DNA of 64,000 nucleotides from Clostridium puniceum. Lineage in GTDB: Bacteria; Bacillota; Clostridia; Clostridiales; Clostridiaceae. Location: NCBI RefSeq assembly GCF_002006345.1, contig NZ_LZZM01000105.1:20989-84988 (forward strand), in the 5' to 3' direction. The notes beneath the pieces were generated by a model. It was not told the origin of the DNA and did not search any database. It saw only the letters and a list, made by a program, of their open reading frames with translations. A program made the translations under genes and the position numbers. This document shows, piece by piece, positions 16,167-25,395 of the stretch (the first letter of the stretch is position 1; the number at the start of each line of letters is the position of its first letter).

Positions 16167-16228
16167 ACTGCGTTCCTAGCTTAATTCACAGTAATGTAAG
16201 TGATAGCAGAATGCAGTTTTTCTTTTTT
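16167..16228 (+). terminator. Terminator of the ABC operon
   Basis: ACTGC(G)TTC (from 16167) pairs imperfectly with GAATGCAGT (16209-16217), followed by TTTTCTTTTTTT. It separates the transporter from the ProC genes. Confidence 0.6.
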
Positions 16229-16261
16229 TATATAATTTAATAAAGTATGTATAAGGAGTAT

Positions 16262-16330
16262 ATGAATATGGATGGTATTGAAAAATGGTTTTATAAAAAT
16301 GATGATATTGAAGAATATAAAAAAATATAG
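16262..16330 (+). CDS. Possible 22-residue small ORF upstream of proC-like gene 1
   Basis: AAGGAG at about 16252-16257 precedes ATG 16262 (a second ATG is at 16268), and the frame ends at TAG 16328-16330. The product (MNMDGIEKWFYKNDDIEEYK and two more) is charged and has no cysteines. It lies 21 bp before the ProC-like gene. It could be a leader ORF, a real micro-protein or the remnant of a longer gene. The ribosome site is the main support. Confidence 0.3.
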   Translation: MNMDGIEKWFYKNDDIEEYKKI

Positions 16331-16351
16331 TTTATTTAGGAGCAGAGGCAT

Positions 16352-17155
16352 ATGATAGAGAAAAAAATAGGTTTTATAGGTTGTGGAAATATGGGAAGAG
16401 CTATTTTAGATGGCATTATTTCTAGTGGTGTAATAAATTCAAAGAATATAAATGTATATGATATAAGTCCAAATGTAATAGAAAATTCCAAGGCAAAGAA
16501 CGTTAATATTTCAGCAAATATAAAAGAACTTTGTGAAGAGTCAGATATTATTTTATTAGCAATTAAGCCTAATATTGTAGAAGAGGTATTAAAAAGTACG
16601 GAAAGATTACTGGAAGGAAAAGCATTATTATCAATTGTTGCAGGAGTAACCAGTGAAAATTTAAAGAAGATGGCAAATGTTGATATAAGAATATTACGTA
16701 TTATGCCTAACACACCAGCAATGGTTGGTGAAGGGGCAACTGTCTTTTGTTTAGATAATACTTTTAGTCAAGATGAAAAAAATTTAGCCGTAGAAATTTT
16801 TGAATCTGTAGGAATAGTTGAGTGGATTCCAGAAAAATTAATAGATGCTGTAACAGGATTAAGCGGTGGAGGTCCTGCATATGCCGCTATGTTTATAGAA
16901 GCATTGGCTGATGGTGGAGTTAGAGAAGGATTATCAAGAGCAACTTCATATAGACTAGCAGCACAGACAGTGCTTGGAACAGGAAAAATGATTATTGAAA
17001 CAGGAATTCATCCAGGCGAATTAAAAGATATGGTTTCATCTCCAGCAGGTACTACAATAGAAGGTGTTAGGGCATTAGAAAAAGGTGGAATGCGTTTTGC
17101 CGTATTGGAAGCTATAGCAAAAAGTTCGGAGAAATCGCGTAATTTATGTAAATAA
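16352..17155 (+). CDS. proC: Pyrroline-5-carboxylate reductase family protein 1
   Basis: A 267-residue NAD(P)H reductase with TTAGGAGC before ATG 16352. The Rossmann start GFIGCGNMGRAI is followed by LAIKPNIVEEVL, RIMPNTPAMVGEG, the dimerisation helices (GGGPAYAAMFIEALADGGV) and the active-site loop SSPAGTTIEGV with the conserved Thr. It would make L-proline from pyrroline-5-carboxylate, or reduce a related cyclic imine. A second, more divergent copy lies at 18003-18812, with an ATC-hydrolase-like gene between. This copy has all the family residues that I know. Confidence 0.88.
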   Translation: MIEKKIGFIGCGNMGRAILDGIISSGVINSKNINVYDISPNVIENSKAKNVNISANIKELCEESDIILLAIKPNIVEEVLKSTERLLEGKALLSIVAGVTSENLKKMANVDIRILRIMPNTPAMVGEGATVFCLDNTFSQDEKNLAVEIFESVGIVEWIPEKLIDAVTGLSGGGPAYAAMFIEALADGGVREGLSRATSYRLAAQTVLGTGKMIIETGIHPGELKDMVSSPAGTTIEGVRALEKGGMRFAVLEAIAKSSEKSRNLCK

Positions 17156-17279
17156 AGTTTTGATTTTATATGCAATTTAGATATAAGAAAGTAAAAAATA
17201 TTAATGCCAATTTTATAATAAATATAAGCTGTAATATAAAATTATAGAATGAGTAAATAAATTATTAGAAGGATGTGGG

Positions 17280-17978
17280 ATGAAAATGAAAGAATTAAAT
17301 AATATCCATTGTACAATTGAACATCATGCAGTATTGTTTGCACTTTTTGCAAAATATACTATAGAGGGTATGGAAGAAAAAGGCAAGGAGATAATCTATA
17401 CTAGTATTGAAAATTATGGACATGAACGTGGTAAAAGGATGGCGAAAAGAGCAATTGCTAATGGAGATGCTTTAAACTTTGTAAATAGCCAGGCTTATGG
17501 TGAATGGGTTCCAGAAAAAGGTCAAATGGAGTTTGGAATTGTTAGGATGGAACCAGAATATATTAGTAATGTTACAAAATGTGAATGGTGTGCATCATGG
17601 AAAAAACACAACCTTTTAGATTATGGAAAATATTACTGTATTAATATAGATTCAGCTGTTTTAAATGGCTTTAATGAAAAATTTCATATGAAAGCTACAA
17701 GTAACTTAAGTTTTGGAGCAGATCATTGTGAATTTCATTGGGAAAAGCCTATGAATGAAGAAGATAATATAAAACTTGCTAAAAAGAAGGTTGAATTAGG
17801 GACTAGCTGCACTAGAGATTTTAAGTTTCACACAGCCCATCTTTTATATTCAATGAGCGAAACCTTAAAGCAAGAGCTTGGAGAAGAAGCGGAGATAATT
17901 ATTGATAAAGTATTAAAAAATTATGTAGAACTGTTTGGAGAAGCGTATTTATCTGTACTAAATGAACAGTATAAATAA
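17280..17978 (+). CDS. ATC hydrolase-like protein 2
   Basis: A 232-residue protein; ATG 17280 lies 7 bases after AAGGATG (an ATG two codons later is also possible). It shares with the protein at 12055 an N-terminal helical pair (EHHAVLFALFAKYTIEGM), then the C..CASWKK motif, YYCINIDSAVLNGF, a late G-AD-HCEFHW and a C-terminal extension of about 60 residues. In this family the cysteines and acidic residues are thought to take part in ring opening of cyclic amino acids. It lies between two ProC-like reductases and 24 bp ahead of the second, so probably in one operon with them. Confidence 0.68.
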   Translation: MKMKELNNIHCTIEHHAVLFALFAKYTIEGMEEKGKEIIYTSIENYGHERGKRMAKRAIANGDALNFVNSQAYGEWVPEKGQMEFGIVRMEPEYISNVTKCEWCASWKKHNLLDYGKYYCINIDSAVLNGFNEKFHMKATSNLSFGADHCEFHWEKPMNEEDNIKLAKKKVELGTSCTRDFKFHTAHLLYSMSETLKQELGEEAEIIIDKVLKNYVELFGEAYLSVLNEQYK

Positions 17979-18002
17979 AAATAAAAATAGGAGGAATTAT
18001 AT

Positions 18003-18812
18003 ATGTTAAATAAAAAAATTACATTTATTGGTGGGGGAAATATGGCAGAGGGGATCATTAGTGGAATAGTATCTAATGAAATCTTTGATCCTAAAAATAT
18101 TACAGTTTTTGATATATTAAATGAAAGAAGAACATATCTGAAAGATATATATGGAATTAAAGATGCAGAGGATATTTTGTCTGCTATGGAAGGTGCAGAT
18201 ATTGTTTTAATTGCAGTACTTCCTCAAAATATAGTGGAAGCTGTACAAGATATAAAAAATAACTTGCCAGAATCTACAATTATTATTTCTATATGTGCTG
18301 GAGTTAAAATAGAAAAGTTAGAAAATATATTTGGAAGTCAACACAAATTTGTTCGTGTTATGCCGAATACTATGATTGAGGTAAAACATGGTTATAGTGC
18401 AGTAAGTACAAATAAAAAAGTTGAAGATAGTGATAAAGAAACCGTTGAAATACTTTTAAGTGGATTAGGAAAAACAATGTTTATTGACGAAAATTTAATT
18501 AATGGCTTTACTGCATATAGTTGTGCAGGTCCTGCATATATTATGTATTTTATTGCAGCATTAGTGGATTCAGGAGTACAATCTGGACTTTCTCGTAAAG
18601 ATTCAGTAGCAATTGCGTTAGAAAATTTAATTGCTTCTGCACTAATTCTTCAAAAAACAGGAAAACATCCATATGAAATAACTGATAGAATGACTTCACC
18701 AGCTGGAATTGGAATTAATGGATTGCATGTATTAAGTGAATCTGGTTTTCATGGGATTGTCATGTCTAGTGTAAAAAAGGCTTTGGAAAGAACAAATGAA
18801 TTAGAAAAATAA
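18003..18812 (+). CDS. Pyrroline-5-carboxylate reductase-like protein 2, divergent active site
   Basis: A 269-residue protein with AGGAGG before ATG 18003. The dinucleotide motif FIGGGNMAEGI is normal, but RVMPNTM replaces the usual MPNTP. In the active-site loop, SPAGIGINGL replaces SP(A/G)G(T/A)TIxGL, so the Thr that contacts the substrate in ProC enzymes is Gly. The dimer interface (CAGPAYIMYFIAAL) is kept. The fold is clearly ProC, but the substrate may differ, for example a thiazoline or another cyclic imine. A perfect 18-bp terminator stem overlaps the stop codon region. Confidence 0.8.
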   Translation: MLNKKITFIGGGNMAEGIISGIVSNEIFDPKNITVFDILNERRTYLKDIYGIKDAEDILSAMEGADIVLIAVLPQNIVEAVQDIKNNLPESTIIISICAGVKIEKLENIFGSQHKFVRVMPNTMIEVKHGYSAVSTNKKVEDSDKETVEILLSGLGKTMFIDENLINGFTAYSCAGPAYIMYFIAALVDSGVQSGLSRKDSVAIALENLIASALILQKTGKHPYEITDRMTSPAGIGINGLHVLSESGFHGIVMSSVKKALERTNELEK

Positions 18813-18861
18813 AAAAGTAAGGTCTTAAGAAGAGTATTTATTTTTAAGACCTTACTTTTTT
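18811..18861 (+). terminator. Intrinsic terminator of the ProC/ATC operon
   Basis: AAAAAAGTAAGGTCTTAA (18811-18828) pairs perfectly over 18 bp with 18844-18861, ending in TTTTTT. Confidence 0.85.
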
Positions 18862-18919
18862 GTAGAAATATACTGTTAATTTTAATTTACGTTAAGTTGA
18901 AATTATTGCTCAAAATTAA

Positions 18920-19453
18920 ATGGATAGAATGTTTTCTGAAAATTTCATGAATGATTATTATATAGATATAGAACTATATATAGTAATAGTGACAAGCTTC
19001 CTTGGACTTAAGGTAGGGCTGGGGACTATAGCTAATATGATAGTAATTGGCTGTTTCATGGATCTTATAATTTATATTAAAATTATCCCAGTTTGTAATA
19101 ATTTATTTACAGGAATAATCATGCTTATAGGAAGTTTGTTTGCATCAGCTATAGGCAGTTATTTATATATAGGATGTGAAATGGGATGTGGTCCTAGAGA
19201 TGGACTTATGATGGCACTGGTGAAGCGTACAGGAAAACCAATAAGCATAATAAGATTTTCTATAGAAATGGGAGCTTTGATTATTGGCTGGATATTAGAC
19301 GGATTTGTTGGAATTGGAACATTAGTTACTGCATTTGGAATAGGTTATTGTATTCAAATGATTTATAAAGTATGTAAATCAGATGTAAAACTATTAAAAC
19401 ATAGAAATATCAAAGAAGGTCTTAAATTTATGAATGAGTGCATAACTAATTAA
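18920..19453 (+). pseudogene. YczE-like membrane protein, probably 5'-truncated
   Basis: The 177-residue frame contains the second half of YczE-type membrane proteins: GLGTIANMIVIGCFMDLII, then GCGPRDGLMMAL, RTGKPISIIR and GIGTLVTAFGIGY. Family members normally carry a first repeat (with a GLGPWD-type motif) of about 60 residues before this point, which is absent. A TAA lies directly before ATG 18920, and there is no ribosome binding site. The 5' part therefore seems deleted, next to the strong terminator at 18811-18861. A short functional form cannot be ruled out. Confidence 0.5.
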
Positions 19454-19492
19454 AAAGAAATGTAATAAATTCATCAAATTTTTTATAAGAAA

Positions 19493-19527
19493 AGGATGCA
19501 GTATATAAGGATAATGCTGCATTCTTT
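19493..19527 (+). terminator. Hairpin after the YczE-like gene
   Basis: AAGGATGCAG pairs with CTGCATTCTT around a TATATAAGGATAATG loop, followed by TATTTATG. Moderate terminator candidate. Confidence 0.5.
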
Positions 19528-19662
19528 ATTTATGGATGTTAGGTAGGAAAGTTCAGGATATTTAAATTATATAATTCTAATTAGAGTTAACTTTATTATA
19601 TATAAGTTGTATAATGTAAATACTATTTTAAGTTTGTTAAGTTTAAATAGGAGGAGTAACTT

Positions 19663-20631
19663 ATGATAAAAGAAATCCATAATAAATTAATAGCTTTAAC
19701 AGAAGAAGAGTTACAGATATTAAGTGGAGAACATTCTATAGATAAGAGTATTTACACAGATGATGGGAAATTTATTATAGATAGCAATAAGTTATTGCCA
19801 TCAGGGGAGCTTATTAATATTAGAAAACATACAAGATTTATTAATTTTCCAAGTCATAAGCATAATTACATTGAATTTAATTATGTATACCAAGGAAAGT
19901 TCATTCAAGTTATAGATAATAAGGAAATAATACTACAAAAGGGAGAATTAATTTTCTTAAATCAATATATAAATCATGAAATAAAAGCATCTGGTGAAGA
20001 GGATATAATCATAAATTTTATTATTAGACCAGAATTTTTTGATTATATAATAACACTTTTAGATAATGAAAATATCATAAGTAAGTTTTTATTAACTACA
20101 TTATATACAGATTACGAAGAGGGTGAATATTTATATTTTAAAGTTTCAGAAAGAAAAGAGATTCAAGAGTTAGTAGAAAAAATAATAAGTGAATTATATA
20201 CTTCTTCGATAATGAAAAAGGCGACAATAAAATTATTAGTAGGACTTTTATTAGTGGAATTAATAAAGGATTCACAGGATATAGAGATATATTCGGTGGA
20301 TAATTATGAGAAGCTGATTATAATCCAAAGTCTTAAATATATTGAGGAATTTTATGATAAAGCAACTCTTTTAGAATTATCAAAAAAACTGAAACAGCCA
20401 GATTATAAATTGAGCAAATTAATAAAAAAACATACAAAAATGACTTTTAAAGAATTGTTGCAAGAAAGAAAATTAAGTAAGGCAATTGAGTTAATTAAAT
20501 CAACTGATTATTCTATAGTTGAAATAATAGATATTGTGGGTTATGAAAATCCTACATATTTTTATAAGATATTTAAAGAAAAGTTTAAAATGACACCTAG
20601 AAAATATAAGCTAAACCTTCAAAAGCATTAA
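19663..20631 (+). CDS. AraC-family transcriptional regulator with cupin domain
   Basis: A 322-residue regulator with AGGAGG before ATG 19663. A cupin-like sensor occupies about residues 40-150 (FPSHKHNYIEFNYVYQG, LQKGELIFLNQYINHEI), and two helix-turn-helix motifs lie in the last 100 residues (ATLLELSKKL ... SIVEIIDIVGYENPTYFYKIFKEKF ... TPRKYK, given by ends). Such proteins control sugar or stress genes in response to a small ligand. It stands alone between terminators, so its target is not given by context; the secreted or transport genes nearby are possible. Confidence 0.88.
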   Translation: MIKEIHNKLIALTEEELQILSGEHSIDKSIYTDDGKFIIDSNKLLPSGELINIRKHTRFINFPSHKHNYIEFNYVYQGKFIQVIDNKEIILQKGELIFLNQYINHEIKASGEEDIIINFIIRPEFFDYIITLLDNENIISKFLLTTLYTDYEEGEYLYFKVSERKEIQELVEKIISELYTSSIMKKATIKLLVGLLLVELIKDSQDIEIYSVDNYEKLIIIQSLKYIEEFYDKATLLELSKKLKQPDYKLSKLIKKHTKMTFKELLQERKLSKAIELIKSTDYSIVEIIDIVGYENPTYFYKIFKEKFKMTPRKYKLNLQKH

Positions 20632-20880
20632 AACTTTATGTTACTGTTTTAAAAAAAGTAAAGTTGATTAGGAAGTTATGAATATTAAACTTTTACAAAT
20701 GTAAAAAAATTAAATTAACTAAAAGATAATAGGGTAATTGATAAATTGTTATAAATTCACAAGCTTTATGTATAAAATAACTAGGAACTATTGTATAATA
20801 AATATATATAAAAGTATTAATTAAAAAACAATAAAGGTTTTGTAGGAAATACTTGGTGAGCAATATGGAGGTAAATTTTT

Positions 20881-21186
20881 ATGATAGTAAAATGTATTGA
20901 TAACAATCTTTGTACAACATTAACATTAAATAAAGAATATGCAGTAGTTGAGGAAGCACCAGAATACTATGTAATAATTGATGATAAAAGCAACGAGACA
21001 ACTTGTAGAAAGACAAGATTTGTGATAATTGAAGATGGTGGAATAACTAAAAATGCAAAAGCTACTATTACAGAATTAAATTATCAATTAGAAAATGATT
21101 TTAAAGATATTAAAAACTTTTCAATTAGAAAAAATTCTAAAGGTGAAATAAAAGAAATATCTATAAAATTCAAATACAATTTATAA
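20881..21186 (+). CDS. Conserved small hypothetical protein, paralogue B
   Basis: A 101-residue protein with GGAGG upstream of ATG 20881. It is about 70 percent identical by eye to the protein at 9756-10085 over the first 95 residues (shared CIDNNLC, TLTLNKEY, EAPEYY, IIDDKSNE, TCRK, KAxxTEL, IKFKY). The two conserved cysteines sit in the N-terminal beta region. It is shorter than paralogue A, lacking the KKCDSNS tail. It is monocistronic, with a terminator behind and a chemoreceptor 290 bp downstream. Function unknown. Confidence 0.65.
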   Translation: MIVKCIDNNLCTTLTLNKEYAVVEEAPEYYVIIDDKSNETTCRKTRFVIIEDGGITKNAKATITELNYQLENDFKDIKNFSIRKNSKGEIKEISIKFKYNL

Positions 21187-21270
21187 TTTGATTTTAGTAG
21201 AATAAATAGAAGGATTTTACAGATGAAATCTGTAAACTTTATGAATACTTATATTAAAATTAATTAATAA

Positions 21271-21319
21271 GATTAGGTGCAAATATAAATTTTTATGCTT
21301 GTATCTAATCTATTTTTTT
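21271..21319 (+). terminator. Intrinsic terminator
   Basis: GATTAGGTGCAAATATAAA (21271-21289) pairs with 21292-21310 with a few mismatches, followed by TATTTTTTT. Ends the paralogue B transcript. Confidence 0.7.
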
Positions 21320-21476
21320 GGAAAATTAAAGTATACACATTAAAAGAGTTTTGTGATAATATGAAATACAATATAGTTGATAGAATTACTCTGTTACTTG
21401 AGAAATTCAAATTCGATTTTAAGGTGCTTGTTGAATTCTAAAAATAAAATATTTATGTATAGGAGGAATAGATAGG

Positions 21477-23192
21477 ATGAATAATGTAAAGATTAAAACT
21501 AAAATCATGATATTTTCAATTACAATGATTTTCTTTATTATTTTTATAGGTGGAGCTGGATATTACTACAATTTAAAATCAAGTGAATCTGTTAAATCAA
21601 TGTATAAGGAAAGACTTCTTCCAATTCAATGGTTAAATGATAACAGAAACCAAGCGAGAGGTATAGATGCTGATATATACTACATTATTTTAAATAATAA
21701 AAATGCTGAAGAGCAAAAGAACAGATTTAATGATATTCAAGAAAGACTGAAAAAATATGATGAAAATTGGGAGAATTACAAGCAGACTGATTTAGAAGAA
21801 TTTGAGGCTCAAACAATAACAATTGTTGAGATAGAATTTAAAGCATATAGAGAGGGGATGAATAATGTTCTTAAATTAGCTATGGAAGGCAATTCACAAG
21901 ATGCATTTGAAAAATATAAAGTTCTTAACTCAAAGATTGAAGAATTTCATAAAAATTTGAAAGCTTTAGCAGAATATAATACTGAACAAGCTCAAGAAAT
22001 AGATAATCAAAATAATTTAGATTTTACTTGGTCAATAAGAGTATTTATAGGATTAGTCTTAATATCTGTAATAATATCAGTTATTCTAGCAGTAGTTATT
22101 ACGAAGGTAATAGTTAAGCCGTTAAATAAAACTGTTAATTATATTAAAGTTTTATCTCAAAAGGATTTTACAGGTATTATGCCACAAAATTATTTAAAGC
22201 GAAAAGATGAAATAGGAGAACTTTCAAATTCACTTTTTTTAATGCAAAAAGATGTAGGTGATTTAATTAGGAATATAATGGAAGAAGCTCAAGATATGAG
22301 TGCGTCTAGTCAGGAACTTTCTGCGACAGTAGAAGAATTAACAACAACTGCAGAAAATATAAATGAAGCAATAAATAATATAACACATGATGTACAAGAA
22401 ACAAGTGCATCTGCAGAAGAAATAAGTGCATCAGTTCAAGAAGTAGATTCAAGTGTTACTATATTATCAAATAAAGCAATGGAAGGCAGCAGTAATGCTA
22501 GTGAATCTAGGATGAGAGCTATAGAAATTCAAAAAAAAGGTAAATCATCTATAGAAGAAACAAGAAGAATATATGAAGAAAAGAAGAAAAAAGGTTTAAA
22601 GGCCCTTAAAGATGGAGAAGTGGTAAAAGAAATAGAAGTGATGGCTAATACAATTGCAGACATATCAGACCAAACAAATTTACTTTCACTTAATGCAGCC
22701 ATAGAAGCAGCAAGAGCAGGAGAACAAGGAAAAGGTTTTGCGGTTGTAGCAGAAGAAGTGAGACATTTAGCAGAACAATCATCACAAGCTGTAACTAAAA
22801 TACAAGATACAATAACAAAAGTTGAAGCTGCTTTTAAAAATTTGGCTGATAATAACCAAGAGGTGTTAAATTTCATAGTAGAAGATGTAGATCCTAAGTT
22901 CGAAGATATGAGAATTACAGGAGATCAATATTATAAGGATTCAGAGTTTGTAACTAATATGTCACAAGAAATAGCATCAATGTCAGAAGAGTTGACAGCT
23001 ACAATTAATCAAGTAAGTGAAGCAATACAAACTACGGCTGATACTGCGCAAAAATCATCTGAAAATGCTGAGATGATAAAAGAAAGTATTGATGAAACAA
23101 CAAGGGCTATAGGACAAGTTATGCAAACAGCACAACAACAAGCAGAGCTTGCAGAAAAGCTTAGTGATATGATAAATGAATTTAAAATATAG
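21477..23192 (+). CDS. Methyl-accepting chemotaxis protein
   Basis: A 571-residue receptor with AGGAGG before ATG 21477. The membrane segments are at about 10-30 and 187-210, with a four-helix-bundle (4HB_MCP) sensor between them ([20 protein letters not shown]). HAMP follows ([11 protein letters not shown] ... [10 protein letters not shown]), then a long signalling coiled coil whose hairpin tip is [20 protein letters not shown] with [13 protein letters not shown]. It reports an external or periplasmic ligand to CheA/CheW. No other chemotaxis genes are in the window. The solo sugar-binding protein at 5993 could be a partner, but that is speculation. Confidence 0.93.
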   Translation: MNNVKIKTKIMIFSITMIFFIIFIGGAGYYYNLKSSESVKSMYKERLLPIQWLNDNRNQARGIDADIYYIILNNKNAEEQKNRFNDIQERLKKYDENWENYKQTDLEEFEAQTITIVEIEFKAYREGMNNVLKLAMEGNSQDAFEKYKVLNSKIEEFHKNLKALAEYNTEQAQEIDNQNNLDFTWSIRVFIGLVLISVIISVILAVVITKVIVKPLNKTVNYIKVLSQKDFTGIMPQNYLKRKDEIGELSNSLFLMQKDVGDLIRNIMEEAQDMSASSQELSATVEELTTTAENINEAINNITHDVQETSASAEEISASVQEVDSSVTILSNKAMEGSSNASESRMRAIEIQKKGKSSIEETRRIYEEKKKKGLKALKDGEVVKEIEVMANTIADISDQTNLLSLNAAIEAARAGEQGKGFAVVAEEVRHLAEQSSQAVTKIQDTITKVEAAFKNLADNNQEVLNFIVEDVDPKFEDMRITGDQYYKDSEFVTNMSQEIASMSEELTATINQVSEAIQTTADTAQKSSENAEMIKESIDETTRAIGQVMQTAQQQAELAEKLSDMINEFKI

Positions 23193-23235
23193 ATTTAATT
23201 AATCTCAAACCTTAAAAAAATTTTCATAATTTATG

Positions 23236-23288
23236 AAAGGGAGTATAGTGAAATGATTAAACTTTAATCAGGAGTGATACTCCCTTTT
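23236..23288 (+). terminator. Terminator 1 after the chemoreceptor
   Basis: AAAGGGAGTAT (23236-23246) pairs with ATACTCCCTTT (23277-23287) and is followed by T residues. Confidence 0.75.
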
Positions 23289-23292
23289 ATTG

Positions 23293-23342
23293 GGACAGCA
23301 GATAGTTTTGTTTTTACGTAAAACTATCTATTGTCCTTTTTT
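23293..23342 (+). terminator. Terminator 2 after the chemoreceptor
   Basis: GGACAGCAGATAGTTTT (23293-23309) pairs with AAAACTATCTATTGTCC (23320-23336) with one or two mismatches, then TTTTTT. Tandem terminators isolate the sigma-54 island from the left. Confidence 0.8.
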
Positions 23343-23591
23343 ATTTAAATTACGAAATATTGTAATAATTAAATCCGTTATTAAGTTGTTTTAAGCAGCT
23401 CAGATTATTAATTAACAATTTGAGATGTTTATTTATGTTTTATACTAAAAAATAATGAGTAATTTCTCAAATGGACTACAACAAATAGATTATAAGGTTT
23501 CAATGTTTTTCAATAAGGATATTCTACATGAGACTAAAAGAGAGAAACATTATTAGTATATAAAATTTTTGATACATAAATGGATTTTTTA

Positions 23592-23607
23592 GATACATTT
23601 ATGTATT
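23592..23607 (+). promoter_or_regulatory. Candidate enhancer dyad (UAS) for butyrate kinase
   Basis: GATACATTTATGTATT contains ATAC-N6-GTAT, the same dyad as at 25165, 29397 and 36015. It lies about 190 bp upstream of a perfect -24/-12 element. A degenerate second copy (ATACATAAATGGAT) is at 23572-23585. The remainder of the 23193-23942 gap shows no gene. Confidence 0.55.
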
Positions 23608-23778
23608 AACTATGAATGAGGATAAAAGCTAGACCATTATTTTTAGTGAATTTATATTTTTATTATAAGGTTTTAATAATGTAGATACTAGCAATTCTAG
23701 CGATTATTAAAAGCAGAAAATAAGAGAATTAGATTAATATAAAGTTTTGTGGGACCTCAAGAGTTAGGAATATGAAAG

Positions 23779-23794
23779 TGGCATGTAAATTGCT
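23779..23794 (+). promoter_or_regulatory. Sigma-54 promoter of butyrate kinase
   Basis: TGGCATGTAAATTGCT fits the consensus TGGCAY-N5-TTGCW, with GG and GC dinucleotides at the required spacing. Transcription would start near 23806, about 137 nt before ATG 23943. Confidence 0.8.
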
Positions 23795-23942
23795 GACTAT
23801 AAATATATTAGAGAAGAGAATTTTTAGAATTATATAGTTTGAGAAAGGAGTATTATAAGAGCTAATAAAAATGCTAGATAGCTTTAATAAAATATAAAGC
23901 AAGTAAATATTTAAAATAAAAGTATAAGGGAGAAAATAAAAC

Positions 23943-25013
23943 ATGAGTTATAAATTATTAATAATAAATCCAGGTTCGACCTCGACGAAGATAGCTGTAT
24001 ATGAGAATGAAAAAGAGATATTTGGAGAAACTTTAAGACATTCTTCAGAGGAAATAGGTATGTTCAAACATATTTCTGATCAACAAAACTTTCGAACGCA
24101 AGTTATATTGAAGATATTAGAAGAGAATAAAATAGATATAAAAGGATTAGATGGGGTTGTAGCTAGAGGAGGTCTTTTAAAACCAATAGTCAGTGGGACA
24201 TATAAGGTTAATAAGAAAATGTTAATGGATTTAAAAAAAGGTGTTCAAGGACAACATGCTTCTAATCTTGGAGCTATAATAGCTAATGAAATTGCCAATT
24301 CTGTTAATAAGCCATCATTTATAGTAGATCCAGTAGTAGTGGATGAAATGGAGGAAATAGCAAGATTATCAGGAATACCAGAACTTCCAAGAAAAAGTAT
24401 TTTCCATGCATTAAATCAAAAGGCAGTAGCTAAGAGGTATGCTAAGGAAATTTCAAAAAATTATGAAGATATAAATGTTATAGTTGCTCATATGGGAGGC
24501 GGTGCTTCTATAGGAGCACACAAAAATGGAAAGATAATTGATGTTAATAATTGCCTAGATGGTGATGGTCCTTTTTCTCCGGAAAGAAGTGGAAGTGTTC
24601 CTATTGGTGATTTGGTAAAATTGTGTTTTAGTGGAAAATATACATCAGAAGAAGTTTTAAAGAAAATAACAGGAAAAGGCGGCTTTGTAGCTTATCTGAA
24701 TACAAATGATGCAAGAGTTGCAGAAGCAGCTATGTTAGTAGGGGATCAAAAAGCAAAGTTAGTCCATGATGCAATGGGGTATCAAGTATCAAAAGATATA
24801 GGTGGAGCTGCAGCAGTACTTGATGGTCAAGTTGATGCAATAATTTTAACTGGAGGCATGGCATATGGAAAGCCAATGGTAAATTTAATAAAAGAAAAAG
24901 TATCTTTTATAGCTCCTGTAGTAGTTTATCCAGGTGAAGATGAAATGCTCGCATTGGCACAAGGTGCAATTAGAGTTCTAAAGGGAGAAGAAGCAGAAAA
25001 AGAATATATATAA
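23943..25013 (+). CDS. buk: Butyrate kinase
   Basis: A 356-residue acetokinase-family enzyme with AAGGGAG before ATG 23943. The motifs are the start [55 protein letters not shown] and [11 protein letters not shown]. It converts butyryl phosphate and ADP to butyrate and ATP in the cytosol. The usual partner ptb (phosphotransbutyrylase) is not adjacent. It has its own sigma-54 promoter with a dyad upstream, like the CoA-transferase behind it, which suggests dedicated ATP recovery for the catabolic island rather than housekeeping butyrate formation. Confidence 0.93.
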   Translation: MSYKLLIINPGSTSTKIAVYENEKEIFGETLRHSSEEIGMFKHISDQQNFRTQVILKILEENKIDIKGLDGVVARGGLLKPIVSGTYKVNKKMLMDLKKGVQGQHASNLGAIIANEIANSVNKPSFIVDPVVVDEMEEIARLSGIPELPRKSIFHALNQKAVAKRYAKEISKNYEDINVIVAHMGGGASIGAHKNGKIIDVNNCLDGDGPFSPERSGSVPIGDLVKLCFSGKYTSEEVLKKITGKGGFVAYLNTNDARVAEAAMLVGDQKAKLVHDAMGYQVSKDIGGAAAVLDGQVDAIILTGGMAYGKPMVNLIKEKVSFIAPVVVYPGEDEMLALAQGAIRVLKGEEAEKEYI

Positions 25014-25076
25014 ATTAGTGAGATAATATAAGATTCTATTATAAATTATAAATGTGAAATAAAAGCTTGTTGTTGC

Positions 25077-25113
25077 AATACGCAAATGCATTATTGTAAT
25101 GCATTTGCGTATT
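25077..25113 (+). terminator. Hairpin after buk
   Basis: AATACGCAAATGCATT (25077-25092) pairs perfectly with 25098-25113 over 16 bp. It directly precedes a second, T-tailed hairpin. Confidence 0.65.
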
Positions 25114-25159
25114 AAATAGAGAGGTGCTATGAAGAGGGATTTGTATCCTCTATTTTTTT
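25114..25159 (+). terminator. Intrinsic terminator after buk
   Basis: AAATAGAG (25114-25121) pairs with CTCTATTT (25148-25155), followed by TTTT. It ends the buk transcript before the next sigma-54 unit. Confidence 0.65.
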
Positions 25160-25164
25160 GTAAT

Positions 25165-25182
25165 TAATACAATTTTGTATTA
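25165..25182 (+). promoter_or_regulatory. Enhancer dyad (UAS) for the CoA-transferase operon
   Basis: TAATACAATTTTGTATTA is a perfect 18-bp palindrome containing ATAC-N6-GTAT. It lies about 150 bp upstream of the -24/-12 element at 25333, a normal distance for sigma-54 activator sites. Confidence 0.65.
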
Positions 25183-25332
25183 GAAAAAATGGTTTTAATG
25201 ATAACGTTTTTAATTGTTTGAGATAAAAAACAATTAAAGAATTAGAATAAAAAAAATAAAACATAAAAGAAACAAGGGATTTCAAAGATATTTAATATAT
25301 AAAAGAAAAAGATATGTTATTTGAAAAAAAGT

Positions 25333-25348
25333 TGGCATGCTAATTGCT
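25333..25348 (+). promoter_or_regulatory. Sigma-54 promoter of the CoA-transferase operon
   Basis: TGGCATGCTAATTGCT matches the -24/-12 consensus fully and resembles the buk and TSUP promoters. It lies 47 bp upstream of ATG 25396. Confidence 0.85.
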
Positions 25349-25395
25349 TAATATATTGTTGTTGAAAGATACAGAGTGAGAAGAAGGTGAATAAT

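Noticed and set aside
25077..25113. Enhancer dyad formed by the AATACGC...GCGTATT hairpin
   Set aside because: Arms contain ATAC/GTAT but are 24 bases apart instead of 6, and the position fits a terminator stem.
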